NCBI GenBank assembly: GCA_029226935.1
Contig: JAQXYZ010000139.1
Coordinates: 1-64,000, forward strand
Source: Bacillota bacterium
GTDB taxonomy: Bacteria > Bacillota > Clostridia > Lachnospirales > Lachnospiraceae
Reading direction: 5' to 3'
DNA length: 64,000 nt
Position 1 is the stretch's first letter; the number at the start of each line of letters is the position of its first letter. A model generated the notes under the pieces. It saw only the letters and a program-made list of their open reading frames with translations. It did not search any database and had not been told where the DNA came from. Positions 27,403 to 36,915 of this stretch are shown piece by piece. A program made the position numbers and the translations under genes.

Positions 27403-27467
27403 ATATTTGTCAGGTCTGTTTGCTTTTCAACCTAAATGAGAGAAGGGATTGGAAAGGAAATAAAAAA

Positions 27468-28151
27468 ATGACAGATTGTTATGCTGAAAAACCAATCCTG
27501 CCCTATGAAAAGTTTATGCTGTTTGGCGCCGGTGCGCTGACGGAAGCGGAGCTTCTGGCAATTATTTTAAGGACAGGCACGAAAAACTGTTCCGCACTGG
27601 AACTGGCACAGAAAATTCTTTCCATTGCAGGTCAAGAAAAAGGGCTTAATTCTCTCCATCATGTTTCCATAGAAGAACTGATGGAAATACCGGGAGTAGG
27701 AGAAGTAAAGGCAGTAAAAATAAAATGTCTTGCAGAACTGGCGGTTCGAATGGCGAAGGAGCGGGCAGGAAAGACGCTTCAGTTTAGTGCACCTAATACT
27801 GTGGCAAATTATTATATGGAAATGATGCGTCATCAGGAAAAAGAGGTTGTCCTGCTGTTGCTTTTGGATAATAAGCTAAAGCTGATTGAAGAAGAAACGC
27901 TATCTATGGGAACCGTAAAAGCATCTTTACTATCTTCCAGAGAGGTTTTTATACAGGCGCTTAAATGCAGGGCGTGCTATATCATGCTTTTACACAATCA
28001 TCCCAGCGGCGACCCTCATCCCAGTAATCAGGATATTGAGATTACACAAAAAATAAAGGCAGCCGGAGAGTTGATGGATATTCCTCTTTTAGACCATATT
28101 ATTATGGGAGATGGGTGTTACATTAGTTTAAAAGAAGAAGATTTATTATAG
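27468..28151 (+). CDS. radC: RadC/JAMM family protein
   Basis: This 227-residue RadC-family protein joins an N-terminal helix-hairpin-helix part (EELMEIPGVGEVKAVKI) to a JAMM metalloprotease-like domain with HNHPSGDPHPSNQD, the zinc motif. Despite its name, a role in recombinational repair is not well supported. It sits just before mreB, as in Bacillus. ATG at 27468 follows GGAAAGGAAA. Confidence 0.93.
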   Translation: MTDCYAEKPILPYEKFMLFGAGALTEAELLAIILRTGTKNCSALELAQKILSIAGQEKGLNSLHHVSIEELMEIPGVGEVKAVKIKCLAELAVRMAKERAGKTLQFSAPNTVANYYMEMMRHQEKEVVLLLLLDNKLKLIEEETLSMGTVKASLLSSREVFIQALKCRACYIMLLHNHPSGDPHPSNQDIEITQKIKAAGELMDIPLLDHIIMGDGCYISLKEEDLL

Positions 28152-28166
28152 AAAGGGGTATTTATT

Positions 28167-29177
28167 TTGTCTAACAGTGCATTTGGTATCGATTTAGGAA
28201 CAAGCAACATCAAAATTTATAATCGAGCGGACGATACGATCCTTGTAGAAAAAAATATGATTGCCATTGAAAATAAGAACACTTTATTTGCTTATGGCGA
28301 CTCTGCTTTTGAAATGTATGAAAAAGCACCTGGAAATATTCATATTTCCTATCCGCTTTCCAATGGAGTGATTGCAGACATTAAGAACATGGAGCTGCTT
28401 GTCAAATACTTTATCAGTGATCTGACCAGAAGCAATCTAAAACCTGCCGATTATTTTATTGCAGTTCCCACTGACGTTACGGAGGTGGAGAAAAGAGCAT
28501 TTTATGATTTGATCCGTGATGCAGGGGTTAAGGCAAGAAGAATTTTGGTGGTTGAGAAGGCAGTAGCGGATGGCCTTGGGCTGGATATAGATGTCAAGAA
28601 TTCTCAAGGGGTTTTAATCGTGAACGTTGGATTTGATACCACAGAGATTTCAATTCTTTCTCTTGGAGGTATTGTTTTAAGCCGCCTGATTAAAGTAGGT
28701 GGACAGAAATTTGACGATGCAATCCGTGCTGCCGTAAGACGTGAGTTCAGTCTGATTATCGGTGGGAAAACAGCAGAAAATGTAAAGATGTCCTTAAGTG
28801 ATCTCGAAAAGGAAGGGAAGGGAGCAATTGTTTACGGAAGAGATATTGTTACCGGACTGCCTGTAGAACGTGAGCTTCCTACAAAGCTGATTGACGAATG
28901 TCTGGTAGAACACTTCCATACCATTATTGACAATATTAAAGTGATTTTGGAAAGGACGCCCCCTGAACTTGCAGCAGACATTTATCGCCATGGTGTTTAT
29001 CTGACCGGTGGCGCTTCACAGGTTAACCATTTGGCAGAACTGGTTCAAAAGGGGACCGGACTTAAAGTCAATGTCTCGGAAAATCCTGTGACCAGTGTTG
29101 CACTTGGTCTTTCTAAGATCATTAAGGATGATAACTATAAATCGGTTGCATATGCAATTGAAGGAATGAACAAATGA
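28167..29177 (+). CDS. mreB: Rod shape-determining protein MreB
   Basis: This bacterial actin guides lateral wall synthesis. The 336-residue protein has GIDLGTSNIKIY as phosphate 1, VEKAVADGLGLDI, the phosphate 2 region VLIVNVGFDTTEIS and VYLTGGASQVN. The start is TTG behind GAAAGGGG. It overlaps mreC by four bases (ATGA), so translation is probably coupled. It could also be called an Mbl-type paralogue; its place before mreCD favours MreB. Confidence 0.94.
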   Translation: MSNSAFGIDLGTSNIKIYNRADDTILVEKNMIAIENKNTLFAYGDSAFEMYEKAPGNIHISYPLSNGVIADIKNMELLVKYFISDLTRSNLKPADYFIAVPTDVTEVEKRAFYDLIRDAGVKARRILVVEKAVADGLGLDIDVKNSQGVLIVNVGFDTTEISILSLGGIVLSRLIKVGGQKFDDAIRAAVRREFSLIIGGKTAENVKMSLSDLEKEGKGAIVYGRDIVTGLPVERELPTKLIDECLVEHFHTIIDNIKVILERTPPELAADIYRHGVYLTGGASQVNHLAELVQKGTGLKVNVSENPVTSVALGLSKIIKDDNYKSVAYAIEGMNK

Positions 29178-30043
29178 GTCCAATTATAAAGAAAAAAGGA
29201 GAAAAGTTTACATTGCCCGGTAAATATCTCCTTTTTATTTTAACATTATTATGTACGGGCCTTATTTTTATTACATTTAATACTGATTTCTTGAGTGCGC
29301 CTGTCAGTGCAGCAGGCGGTTTTATTATTACCCCTTTGCAGGAAGGCATCAGCAAAGCAGGAAGCTGGCTCAGCACAAGATCAGAGGAATTGGTTCAGAT
29401 TCGTTCATTGTTAAAGGAAAATGAAGAATTAAAAGCACAGGTGGATGAACTTACCATGGAAAATATCCGCCTTCAGCAGGATCGGTATGAGCTTACCAAT
29501 TTAAGAGAGCTTTTTGATCTTGACGCACAGTATGATGAATATGATAAGATTGGTGCACGCATTATCGCCAAGGATTCCGGGAACTGGTTCCATTCCTTTG
29601 TAATCAATAAAGGATCGGATTCCGGGCTACAGATTGATATGAATGTCATGGCTGGAAGTGGGCTTGTAGGACGGATTGTGGATGTGGGACCTAATTGGGC
29701 AAAAGTGATGTCAATTATTGATGATAATTCCTATACAAGCGGAATGGTGCTTTCTACCTCTGATAATTTGATTGTGACAGGCGATCTGCAGTTGTATGAG
29801 GATGGTGTCATCAGTTTTGAGAAATTGATTGACAGTGCAGACAGGGTGGTAGAAGGAGACAAAATAGTCACTTCTAATGTCAGTGATAAATATCTGCCCG
29901 GAATTCTGATTGGATATATTTCAAGTATTAATGTGGATTCCAATAATCTTACAAAATCAGGTTTAATAACGCCGGCAGTTGATTTTGAACATTTGGAGGA
30001 GGTTCTGGTCATTACGGAACTGAAACAAACTCCGGGAGAGTGA
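29174..30043 (+). CDS. mreC: Rod shape-determining protein MreC
   Basis: MreC is a membrane-anchored scaffold of the elongation machinery. The 289-residue protein has a basic N-terminus, one membrane helix (~15-35), a coiled coil (~72-110, LLKENEELKAQVDELTMENI) and a C-terminal double beta-barrel domain with SGLVGRIVDVGPNWAKVMSIID. Confidence 0.94.
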   Translation: MSPIIKKKGEKFTLPGKYLLFILTLLCTGLIFITFNTDFLSAPVSAAGGFIITPLQEGISKAGSWLSTRSEELVQIRSLLKENEELKAQVDELTMENIRLQQDRYELTNLRELFDLDAQYDEYDKIGARIIAKDSGNWFHSFVINKGSDSGLQIDMNVMAGSGLVGRIVDVGPNWAKVMSIIDDNSYTSGMVLSTSDNLIVTGDLQLYEDGVISFEKLIDSADRVVEGDKIVTSNVSDKYLPGILIGYISSINVDSNNLTKSGLITPAVDFEHLEEVLVITELKQTPGE

Positions 30044-30046
30044 CAG

Positions 30047-30565
30047 ATGAAACGTTTTTTTATTTCTGCATTATTAATTATCATGTGTTTTTTACTCCAG
30101 ACTACTGTTTTTAAAGGGCTTGCCTTTGGAGGAATTGTACCTAATCTACTGATCGTTCTTACTGCTTCCTTTGGGTTTATGCGGGGCGAAAAAACAGGAC
30201 TGATTATTGGGCTTTTCTGTGGCTTTTTGGTGGATATTTTTTTTGGAAGTGTACTGGGGTTAAATGCAATGATTTATATGTACATAGGGTACATAAACGG
30301 AAAGTTTAACCGTATTTTTTATCCGGAAGATATTAAGCTGCCGCTGGGACTTATTTTGGTTAGTGATTTTATATATGGATTTATATATTATATCATTTTG
30401 TTTCTTATGAGAGGACGTTTTAATATCAGTTACTACGTTGTCCATATCATATTGCCGGAGGCTGTTTACACCCTGTTGGTAACTTTGCTTTTGTATCCAC
30501 TCATTCTGTGGATTAACAAAAAGCTGGAGGACTCTGAAAAAAGGAGTGAACGAAAGTTTGTTTGA
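30047..30565 (+). CDS. mreD: Rod shape-determining protein MreD
   Basis: MreD is a hydrophobic partner of MreC. The 172 residues include about five to six membrane segments and the typical LLQTTVFKGLAFGGIVPNLLIVL beginning. It lies three bases after mreC and overlaps the PBP2 start. Confidence 0.9.
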   Translation: MKRFFISALLIIMCFLLQTTVFKGLAFGGIVPNLLIVLTASFGFMRGEKTGLIIGLFCGFLVDIFFGSVLGLNAMIYMYIGYINGKFNRIFYPEDIKLPLGLILVSDFIYGFIYYIILFLMRGRFNISYYVVHIILPEAVYTLLVTLLLYPLILWINKKLEDSEKRSERKFV

Positions 30566-33443
30566 TGATTTTAAGGATAACTTTAAAGAAAACTTTATGA
30601 ATATGGTTACCTCCAGGGTTTTTGTTCTGATTCTTGTAATCGGCTGTATTGCAGGTGTGATGATTAACAGAATTTTTGATCTGCAGATTGTACATGGTGA
30701 AGAATATCTTGATTCCTTTGAAATGAAAATCAGGAAAGAACGAACCATAAAGGGCAGCCGCGGATGCATTTATGACAGAAATGGCAACCTGCTTGCATAC
30801 AATGAGCTTGCATATTCAGTTACAATAGAAGATGTTTATGAGAGCGGCAGATTCAAAAATTTAAATTTAAATACTACTATCTATAAATTAATCAAAATGA
30901 TTGAAAAAAACGGAGACTCCATTGTCAGTGATTTTAAAATTATTCTGGACAAAAATAACCGCTATGTATTCACTGTTGAGGGGACGCAGCTCAACCGTTT
31001 TCTGGCAGATGTATACGGACATGTTTCCATTGATGATCTGGAAGAAAGGGAACGAACAGCCACTGCACAGGAAGTAGTGGATTATCTGTGTGGATGGGAC
31101 CGTTTCAGAATTGGTAACTACACACAGGAGGATTCCAAGGACACATTTGTTCCGGGAAACGGATACAGCAAGGAAGAAGCATTAAAAATTCTTACCATTC
31201 GTTATGATATGAATACCAACAGTTTCCAGAAATATATTGCCACAACGGTTGCAACGGATATCAGCGAGGAAACGGTTGCCGTAGTGATGGAAAATAATGA
31301 TGAATTGGAAGGCGTTTCCATTGTAGAAGATACGATTCGAAAGTATGTAGACAGCGTTTATTTTTCCCATATTCTTGGCTATACGGGTAAGATATCCCAG
31401 GATGAGCTTGGCAAATTACAAACTGAAAACGGCAAAGATTCCTATGACCTGAATGATACGGTAGGTAAACTTGGAATCGAAAAATCCATGGAAAGTGAAC
31501 TGCAAGGCATGAAGGGCAGTGAGACTATTTTTGTTAATAGTGTGGGAAAAGTAACGGAAATCACGGATTACGTGGAACCGGTGGCCGGAAACGATGTCTA
31601 TCTTACCATTGATAAGGATTTACAGATAGCAGCTTATAAGATTTTGGAAGAAAAGCTTGCCAGTATTCTGTATACCAATATAATCAATGCCAAAGAATTT
31701 AATACCAGTGAGGTAAGCAGCAGCAAAATTAAAATTCCAATCTATGATGTTTACTTTGCACTGATTAATAATAATGTGATCAATACAGAACATTTTACTG
31801 CTGACGATGCCGGAGAAACTGAGCAGGCTGTTTACGGGAAATATTTGGACAGGAAGGCTTCCGTATTTGAAAATCTGCGCGTGGAGCTTTTGGAGAAAAT
31901 GACAGCTTATGAGAACCTTGATATGGAATATCAGGTGTATGAAAGCTATATTGCAGAAATGCTTTATGATAATGGTATTATTGTTGAAAGCCGCGTTGAC
32001 AGAGAGGATGAGACTTATATTGCCTGGACCACGGATGAAGTCATAAGCTTGAATGAATTCTTAAATTATTGTATCGCAATGAACTGGATTGATGTGACAA
32101 GGTTGAAGCTGAACAATCAGTATTCTGATTCCGAACAGATCTATGAAAAAATCGTGGATTACATTTTTGAACAGCTGGATGATGACCTTGATTTTACCAA
32201 AAAAATCTATCGTTTTATGATAAAGAAGGATGTGATATCCGGTACCCAGATTGGGAAACTTCTTCTTGAGCAGGGAATTGTTGACATTGCTGATGAAGAA
32301 AGAGAGCAGTTTGAACGTGGAGCAATTTCTGCCTATACTTTTATGATAAACCGCATTAAAAATCTGGATATTACACCGGCACAGCTGGCATTGGATCCTC
32401 ATTCAGCTTCCATGGTAATAACAGATGTAAATACCGGAGATGTTCTGGCACTGGTTTCTTATCCTGGATATGATAATAATAAGATGGCAAATGGTGTAAA
32501 TGCAGAGTATTATTCCCAGCTTTTAAATGATTTGTCGACACCGCTCATCAACTATGCAACAAGACAGATGACAGCACCCGGATCCACTTTTAAGATGGTT
32601 TCCTCGACGGCAGGATTGATGGAAGGAATTGTTTCACCCTATGATACCTTTTCCTGTACCGGGTTATTTGACAAGATTAAACCGGCTGCAGCATGTTGGA
32701 TTTATTCGAGTGGGGGAAGGCACGGTTCTTTAAATGTGTCCGGTGCAATCAAAAATTCCTGTAATATGTTTTTCTATGAGCTGGCATATCGTCTTGGAAC
32801 GATTGGCGATGCCTATTCTTCTGAGGTTGGTTTATCAAAATTGAAGAAATATGCGGACATGTATGGACTGACGGAAACCTCGGGAATTGAGATTGAAGAG
32901 TCAAGCCCGCAAGTATCCACAGAAGATGCGGTTCGATCCGCAATCGGGCAGGGTACAAATAACTATTCCACAGTAGGTATTGCAAGATATGTGACAACAG
33001 TAGCAAACAGCGGTACTTGTTATAATCTGACTCTTGTGGACAAGATCACAGATCACAACGGAAATCTTCTTAGAGATAACAGTGCGGAGGTCAGAAATAC
33101 CATTGAGATGGACAATTCTTACTGGAATGCCATTCATTCGGGTATGAGACAGGTGGTAGAAAGCAGATCTGATTATAGCGATTTGGCTGTAAAAGTTGCC
33201 GGGAAGACTGGTACTGCGGAAGAAAATAAGCGCCGTGCCAACCATGCTCTTTTTGTATGTTATGCGCCTTATGATAATCCTGAAATTGCAATTGCCACCA
33301 GAATTGCTTATGGATATTCATCCAGCTATGCTGCTAAAACCACAAAAGATATCCTGCAGTATTATTTTAATCTTGCTGATGAAGAAGAACTGATTACGGG
33401 AACTGCATCACAAATGACGGGCAGCACGGCTGTTACCGATTAA
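30558..33443 (+). CDS. mrdA: Penicillin-binding protein 2, elongation transpeptidase
   Basis: This class B PBP crosslinks lateral-wall peptidoglycan, working with RodA. The chain has one N-terminal membrane helix (~20-40), the dimerisation part (RTIKGSRGCIYDRNGNLLAYNE) and the transpeptidase with STFK (S676), SCN (S734) and KTG (K883). At 961 residues it is far longer than usual PBP2 (about 600-700). The extra length lies between ~360 and 640, a mostly acidic, helix-rich stretch before the active site. GTG 30546 shares bases with the GGAG site, so TTG 30558 is the likely start. It overlaps mreD. Confidence 0.93.
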   Translation: MFDDFKDNFKENFMNMVTSRVFVLILVIGCIAGVMINRIFDLQIVHGEEYLDSFEMKIRKERTIKGSRGCIYDRNGNLLAYNELAYSVTIEDVYESGRFKNLNLNTTIYKLIKMIEKNGDSIVSDFKIILDKNNRYVFTVEGTQLNRFLADVYGHVSIDDLEERERTATAQEVVDYLCGWDRFRIGNYTQEDSKDTFVPGNGYSKEEALKILTIRYDMNTNSFQKYIATTVATDISEETVAVVMENNDELEGVSIVEDTIRKYVDSVYFSHILGYTGKISQDELGKLQTENGKDSYDLNDTVGKLGIEKSMESELQGMKGSETIFVNSVGKVTEITDYVEPVAGNDVYLTIDKDLQIAAYKILEEKLASILYTNIINAKEFNTSEVSSSKIKIPIYDVYFALINNNVINTEHFTADDAGETEQAVYGKYLDRKASVFENLRVELLEKMTAYENLDMEYQVYESYIAEMLYDNGIIVESRVDREDETYIAWTTDEVISLNEFLNYCIAMNWIDVTRLKLNNQYSDSEQIYEKIVDYIFEQLDDDLDFTKKIYRFMIKKDVISGTQIGKLLLEQGIVDIADEEREQFERGAISAYTFMINRIKNLDITPAQLALDPHSASMVITDVNTGDVLALVSYPGYDNNKMANGVNAEYYSQLLNDLSTPLINYATRQMTAPGSTFKMVSSTAGLMEGIVSPYDTFSCTGLFDKIKPAAACWIYSSGGRHGSLNVSGAIKNSCNMFFYELAYRLGTIGDAYSSEVGLSKLKKYADMYGLTETSGIEIEESSPQVSTEDAVRSAIGQGTNNYSTVGIARYVTTVANSGTCYNLTLVDKITDHNGNLLRDNSAEVRNTIEMDNSYWNAIHSGMRQVVESRSDYSDLAVKVAGKTGTAEENKRRANHALFVCYAPYDNPEIAIATRIAYGYSSSYAAKTTKDILQYYFNLADEEELITGTASQMTGSTAVTD

Positions 33444-33469
33444 TATTAAGCAAAAGGAGCAAGATCAAT

Positions 33470-34153
33470 TTGAAAAATTCAGTTATCATTAAAAGCTTTC
33501 CAAATGGGATTGTGCTGCATTTGGACCCGGATATTCCTTTTGATGCATTAATTTCCGATATAGCAGATAAATTCAGGGAATCCAGCAGTTTTTTTAAGGA
33601 TGCCAAAATGGCACTTTCCATCAAAGGAAGAACACTGACAGAAGGGCAGGAAAAGGAGATACTTGATGCAATTTCCATGAATTCAAAGCTCCGGATTATT
33701 TGCCTTGTCGGTGAGGATGATGCCACAAATCAAAGTTTTGTGAAAGCATTGCAGCAGACCGATTTTTCCGGTGAGTTTTCAAATGGAAGCGAAGGACAAT
33801 TTTATCGTGGAACCTTAAAAAACGGGCAGATACTGGAAACAGAATCCAGTATAGTCATTCTTGGGGATGTTTATCCGGGTTCGGCAATCATATCTGCGAG
33901 AGATATCATTGTTCTGGGTGGACTGTTTGGCGAAGCCTATGCCGGAGGAAATGGAAATGAGGGTCATTATGTTGCGGCGCTTGAAATGTCACCGGAAAAA
34001 TTAAAAATCGGTGACTTCAAATATAAATCTAAAGATAAATTATCTAAATGGTCCATAAAGCCTAAGGTACAGCCGAAAATTGCATACGTTAGGGATAAAA
34101 AAGTTGTAATGGAGACGCTCACAAAAGAATTACTGAGTGAGTTACCTGTCTGA
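33470..34153 (+). CDS. minC: Septum site-determining protein MinC
   Basis: MinC blocks FtsZ assembly away from midcell. The 227-residue protein has an N-terminal domain (~1-90) and the C-terminal beta-helix (GDVYPGSAIISARDIIVLGGLFGEAYAGG) that binds MinD. The start is TTG behind AGGAGC. minD and minE follow. Confidence 0.93.
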   Translation: MKNSVIIKSFPNGIVLHLDPDIPFDALISDIADKFRESSSFFKDAKMALSIKGRTLTEGQEKEILDAISMNSKLRIICLVGEDDATNQSFVKALQQTDFSGEFSNGSEGQFYRGTLKNGQILETESSIVILGDVYPGSAIISARDIIVLGGLFGEAYAGGNGNEGHYVAALEMSPEKLKIGDFKYKSKDKLSKWSIKPKVQPKIAYVRDKKVVMETLTKELLSELPV

Positions 34154-34194
34154 CAGGAATTTCTCAGGGGACGAAATTAATTCATTTAAGAATA

Positions 34195-34208
34195 ACCGCT
34201 TATGCGGT
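34195..34208 (+). other. Small hairpin just before minD
   Basis: ACCGC (34195-34199) and GCGGT (34204-34208) pair around the tetraloop TTAT, five bases before the minD ribosome site. It has no T tract. Confidence 0.5.
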
Positions 34209-34222
34209 GAACGGAGGTAAAA

Positions 34223-35014
34223 ATGAGTGAAGTAATTGTCGTCACATCAGGGAAAGGCGGTGTGGGCAAGACCACCACATCAGCAAATGTAGGAACAGGT
34301 CTGGCATCAATGGGAAAAAGAGTTGTTCTCATTGACACGGATATCGGGCTTCGCAATCTGGATGTCGTGATGGGACTGGAAAACAGGATCGTTTATAATC
34401 TTGTTGATGTAGTAGAAGGAAAATGCCGTATCAAACAGGCGTTAATTAAAGACAAGCGGCATCCAAGTCTGTATTTGATGCCATCAGCCCAGACAAAGGA
34501 TAAAACATCTGTAAATCCTGAACAGATGGTAAAGATGATCAATCAGCTCAGAGAGCAGTTTGACTATATTATATTAGACTGTCCCGCAGGAATCGAACAG
34601 GGCTTTAAAAATGCCATTGCAGGTGCCGACAGGGCGCTGGTAGTAACTACGCCGGAGGTGTCAGCAATCAGGGATGCAGACCGAATTATCGGTCTTCTGG
34701 AAGCCAATGATTTCAGTAAAATCGATCTGATTATCAATCGGCTTAAAGCGGACATGATAAAACGGGGAGATATGATGAGTGCAGCGGACGTGGTCGACAT
34801 TTTAGCAATCAGCCTCATCGGGATTGTTCCGGATGATGAGAATGTAGTCATTGCAACTAATCAGGGTGAGCCTCTAGTTGGAAATAACACACTGGCAGGA
34901 AAGGCATATCAGAATATATGTTATCGGGTAATGGGAAAAGAAATTCCTTTTTTAGAACTGGACAAAGGTGTTTCTTTTTGGACAAAAGTGTCAGGTATTT
35001 TCCATAAGAATTAG
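34223..35014 (+). CDS. minD: Septum site-determining ATPase MinD
   Basis: MinD is a membrane-cycling ParA-type ATPase that brings MinC to the membrane. The 263 residues start with the deviant Walker A GKGGVGKTT, then DTDIGLRNLD and Walker B YIILDCPAG. The C-terminus (GVSFWTKVSGIFHKN) looks like the amphipathic membrane-targeting helix. Confidence 0.96.
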   Translation: MSEVIVVTSGKGGVGKTTTSANVGTGLASMGKRVVLIDTDIGLRNLDVVMGLENRIVYNLVDVVEGKCRIKQALIKDKRHPSLYLMPSAQTKDKTSVNPEQMVKMINQLREQFDYIILDCPAGIEQGFKNAIAGADRALVVTTPEVSAIRDADRIIGLLEANDFSKIDLIINRLKADMIKRGDMMSAADVVDILAISLIGIVPDDENVVIATNQGEPLVGNNTLAGKAYQNICYRVMGKEIPFLELDKGVSFWTKVSGIFHKN

Positions 35015-35024
35015 GAGGTAGCAT

Positions 35025-35297
35025 ATGAGAATTAGAAATTTATTCAGTAGAAAAAAATCAAGGGAAATTGCAAAGGACCGCTTGAAAATACTGCTCATTT
35101 CTGACAGAGTCAACTGTTCTCCGGAAATGATGGAAATGATTAAGACAGATATTGCCAAGGTCATTTCAAAATATATGAAGATTGATACAAACAGTATGGA
35201 AATACAAATCAGTAAGACAGACAGAAAAGGAAGGGACAAAACCCCCACTTTATACGCAAATATTCCTATTCTTGATTTACATAAGACGATGAACTAA
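35025..35297 (+). CDS. minE: Division topological specificity factor MinE
   Basis: MinE stimulates MinD ATP hydrolysis and sets the pole-to-pole pattern. The 90-residue protein has an N-terminal part (IRNLFSRKKSREIAKDRLKILL) and the dimer domain after it (MIKTDIAKVISKYMKID). It begins ten bases after minD. Confidence 0.92.
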   Translation: MRIRNLFSRKKSREIAKDRLKILLISDRVNCSPEMMEMIKTDIAKVISKYMKIDTNSMEIQISKTDRKGRDKTPTLYANIPILDLHKTMN

Positions 35298-35330
35298 TAA
35301 GCCTTATTTGCCGGCGGCAGGAAGGGCTTA
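35298..35330 (+). other. Hairpin between minE and rodA
   Basis: TAAGCC (35298-35303) pairs with GGCTTA (35325-35330), and a GC-rich inner part (TGCC/GGCA) can extend the structure. It lacks a T tract and lies just before the rodA AAAGG site. Confidence 0.5.
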
Positions 35331-35347
35331 TATGAAAGGTGAATGAA

Positions 35348-36457
35348 ATGCTAAGACAGTATAAAATACGTCATTATGATTTTAAACTGGTATTTTTGGT
35401 AATTACGCTGGCAGTTATCGGAATCATTGCCGTCGGCAGTGCTGAGCCGTCTCTTCAAAAAAGACAGATTGCAGGCTTTGCCGTCGGCGTGTTTCTGATG
35501 ATAGTGCTTTCATTGTTCGATTATTCCGTGCTTTTGAAACTTTATTGGCTGATGTATTTATTTAATATTGTCCTTTTGATTCTGGTTATTGTCATGGGAG
35601 AAGACGGAGGTGGCGCACAAAGATGGTTAAAGATACCGGGAATGCCGCAGTTTCAACCATCAGAGCTTGCCAAAATATTAATTATTTTGTTTTTTGCACA
35701 GTTTATTTTGAAGCATCAACAGCAGTTAAATACATTTCAATATATTGTATTGTGCTGTGGACTGTTTGCAGTGCCTGCAATTCTTGTGCTCAAGCAGCCG
35801 GATCTTTCCACAACCATTGTAATTTGTCTGATTTTTGCCACAATTATGTTTACTGGTGGTCTTAGCTGGAAAATTATCGGAGGATTTTTGGCGGTAATGA
35901 TACCTGCTGCAATGATTTTATTTTATTTGATTTTGCAGCCGGATCAGAAGCTGATAGACCCGTATCAGCAGGGGCGTATCATCGCCTTCTTAAACAAAGA
36001 AGAATATGCAAATGCACAAGGATATCAGCAGGAATACTCTGTTATGGCAATTGGCTCCGGACAGCTTACCGGAAAAGGTTATAAAAATAATCAGATCAGC
36101 TCCGTTAAAAATGCTGATTTCATTGCGGAGCAGCAGACGGACTTTATTTTCGCCGTAATTGGAGAGGAATTTGGGTTTATAGGGGCGTGTACTGTAATTA
36201 TTTTAGTCTTGTTGATCAGTGTGGAATGTTTTTTGATTGCCCGACGGGCAAAGGATGCTGCCGGAACCATTATTGCATCGGGAATAGGGGCTATGATAGG
36301 ATTTCAGGGGTTCATCAATATCGGTGTTGTTACCTATGTGCTGCCTAATACAGGGCTTCCTCTTCCTTTTGTAAGCTATGGGCTTACTTCACTGGTCAGT
36401 TGTTTTATTGGAATTGGATTTGTTTTAAATGTGGGGTTACAATGCAAACAAAAATGA
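35348..36457 (+). CDS. rodA: SEDS glycosyltransferase RodA (FtsW/RodA family)
   Basis: RodA polymerises lipid II during elongation, paired with PBP2. The 369-residue protein has about ten membrane helices and the SEDS patterns FQPSELAKILIILF, QSPTL-like KQPDLSTTIV, GSGQLTGKGYKNN and EQQTDFIFAVIGEEFGF. Its place after the mre-PBP2-min genes favours RodA over FtsW. ATG at 35348 is better spaced from AAAGG than GTG 35339. Confidence 0.9.
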   Translation: MLRQYKIRHYDFKLVFLVITLAVIGIIAVGSAEPSLQKRQIAGFAVGVFLMIVLSLFDYSVLLKLYWLMYLFNIVLLILVIVMGEDGGGAQRWLKIPGMPQFQPSELAKILIILFFAQFILKHQQQLNTFQYIVLCCGLFAVPAILVLKQPDLSTTIVICLIFATIMFTGGLSWKIIGGFLAVMIPAAMILFYLILQPDQKLIDPYQQGRIIAFLNKEEYANAQGYQQEYSVMAIGSGQLTGKGYKNNQISSVKNADFIAEQQTDFIFAVIGEEFGFIGACTVIILVLLISVECFLIARRAKDAAGTIIASGIGAMIGFQGFINIGVVTYVLPNTGLPLPFVSYGLTSLVSCFIGIGFVLNVGLQCKQK

Positions 36458-36465
36458 TGTATAAT
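36437..36465 (+). promoter_or_regulatory. SigA-type promoter before mgsA
   Basis: TTACAA (36437-36442) and TATAAT (36460-36465) are exactly 17 bases apart. The promoter overlaps the 3' end of rodA and would start a transcript for mgsA and the carboxypeptidase. Confidence 0.65.
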
Positions 36466-36519
36466 ATATAGCAAATAATTTTAATGTGAGGGTAAAAGAA
36501 TCGTCAGGAGGGGTACAAG

Positions 36520-36915
36520 ATGAATATAGCATTGATCGCACATGATGCAAAAAAGAAATTAATGCAGAATTTCTGCATTGCTTATCGTGGTATATTAAGT
36601 AAGAATGAACTTTATGCAACAGGTACCACGGGAAGGCTTGTAGAAGAGGTTACAAATCTGTCTATCCACAAATTTCTGGCAGGACATCTTGGGGGTGAAC
36701 AGCAGATAGGAGCACAGATTGAGCATAATCAAATGGATCTTGTTATTTTTCTACGTGATCCTTTAACTTCCAAAACCCATGAACCGGATGTAAATAATGT
36801 GGTCAGACTTTGCGATATGCATAATATTCCCCTTGCAACCAATCTTGCAACTGCAGAATTATTAATCAAGTCGCTTGACAGAGGAGATTTAGAGTGGCGT
36901 GAAATGTACAAATAG
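36520..36915 (+). CDS. mgsA: Methylglyoxal synthase
   Basis: This enzyme turns dihydroxyacetone phosphate into methylglyoxal and phosphate, a bypass of lower glycolysis. The 131 residues show [13 protein letters not shown], the phosphate loop [19 protein letters not shown] and the catalytic-type FLRDPL. It has its own promoter and a strong AGGAGGGG site, and overlaps the next gene by 17 bases. Confidence 0.95.
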   Translation: MNIALIAHDAKKKLMQNFCIAYRGILSKNELYATGTTGRLVEEVTNLSIHKFLAGHLGGEQQIGAQIEHNQMDLVIFLRDPLTSKTHEPDVNNVVRLCDMHNIPLATNLATAELLIKSLDRGDLEWREMYK

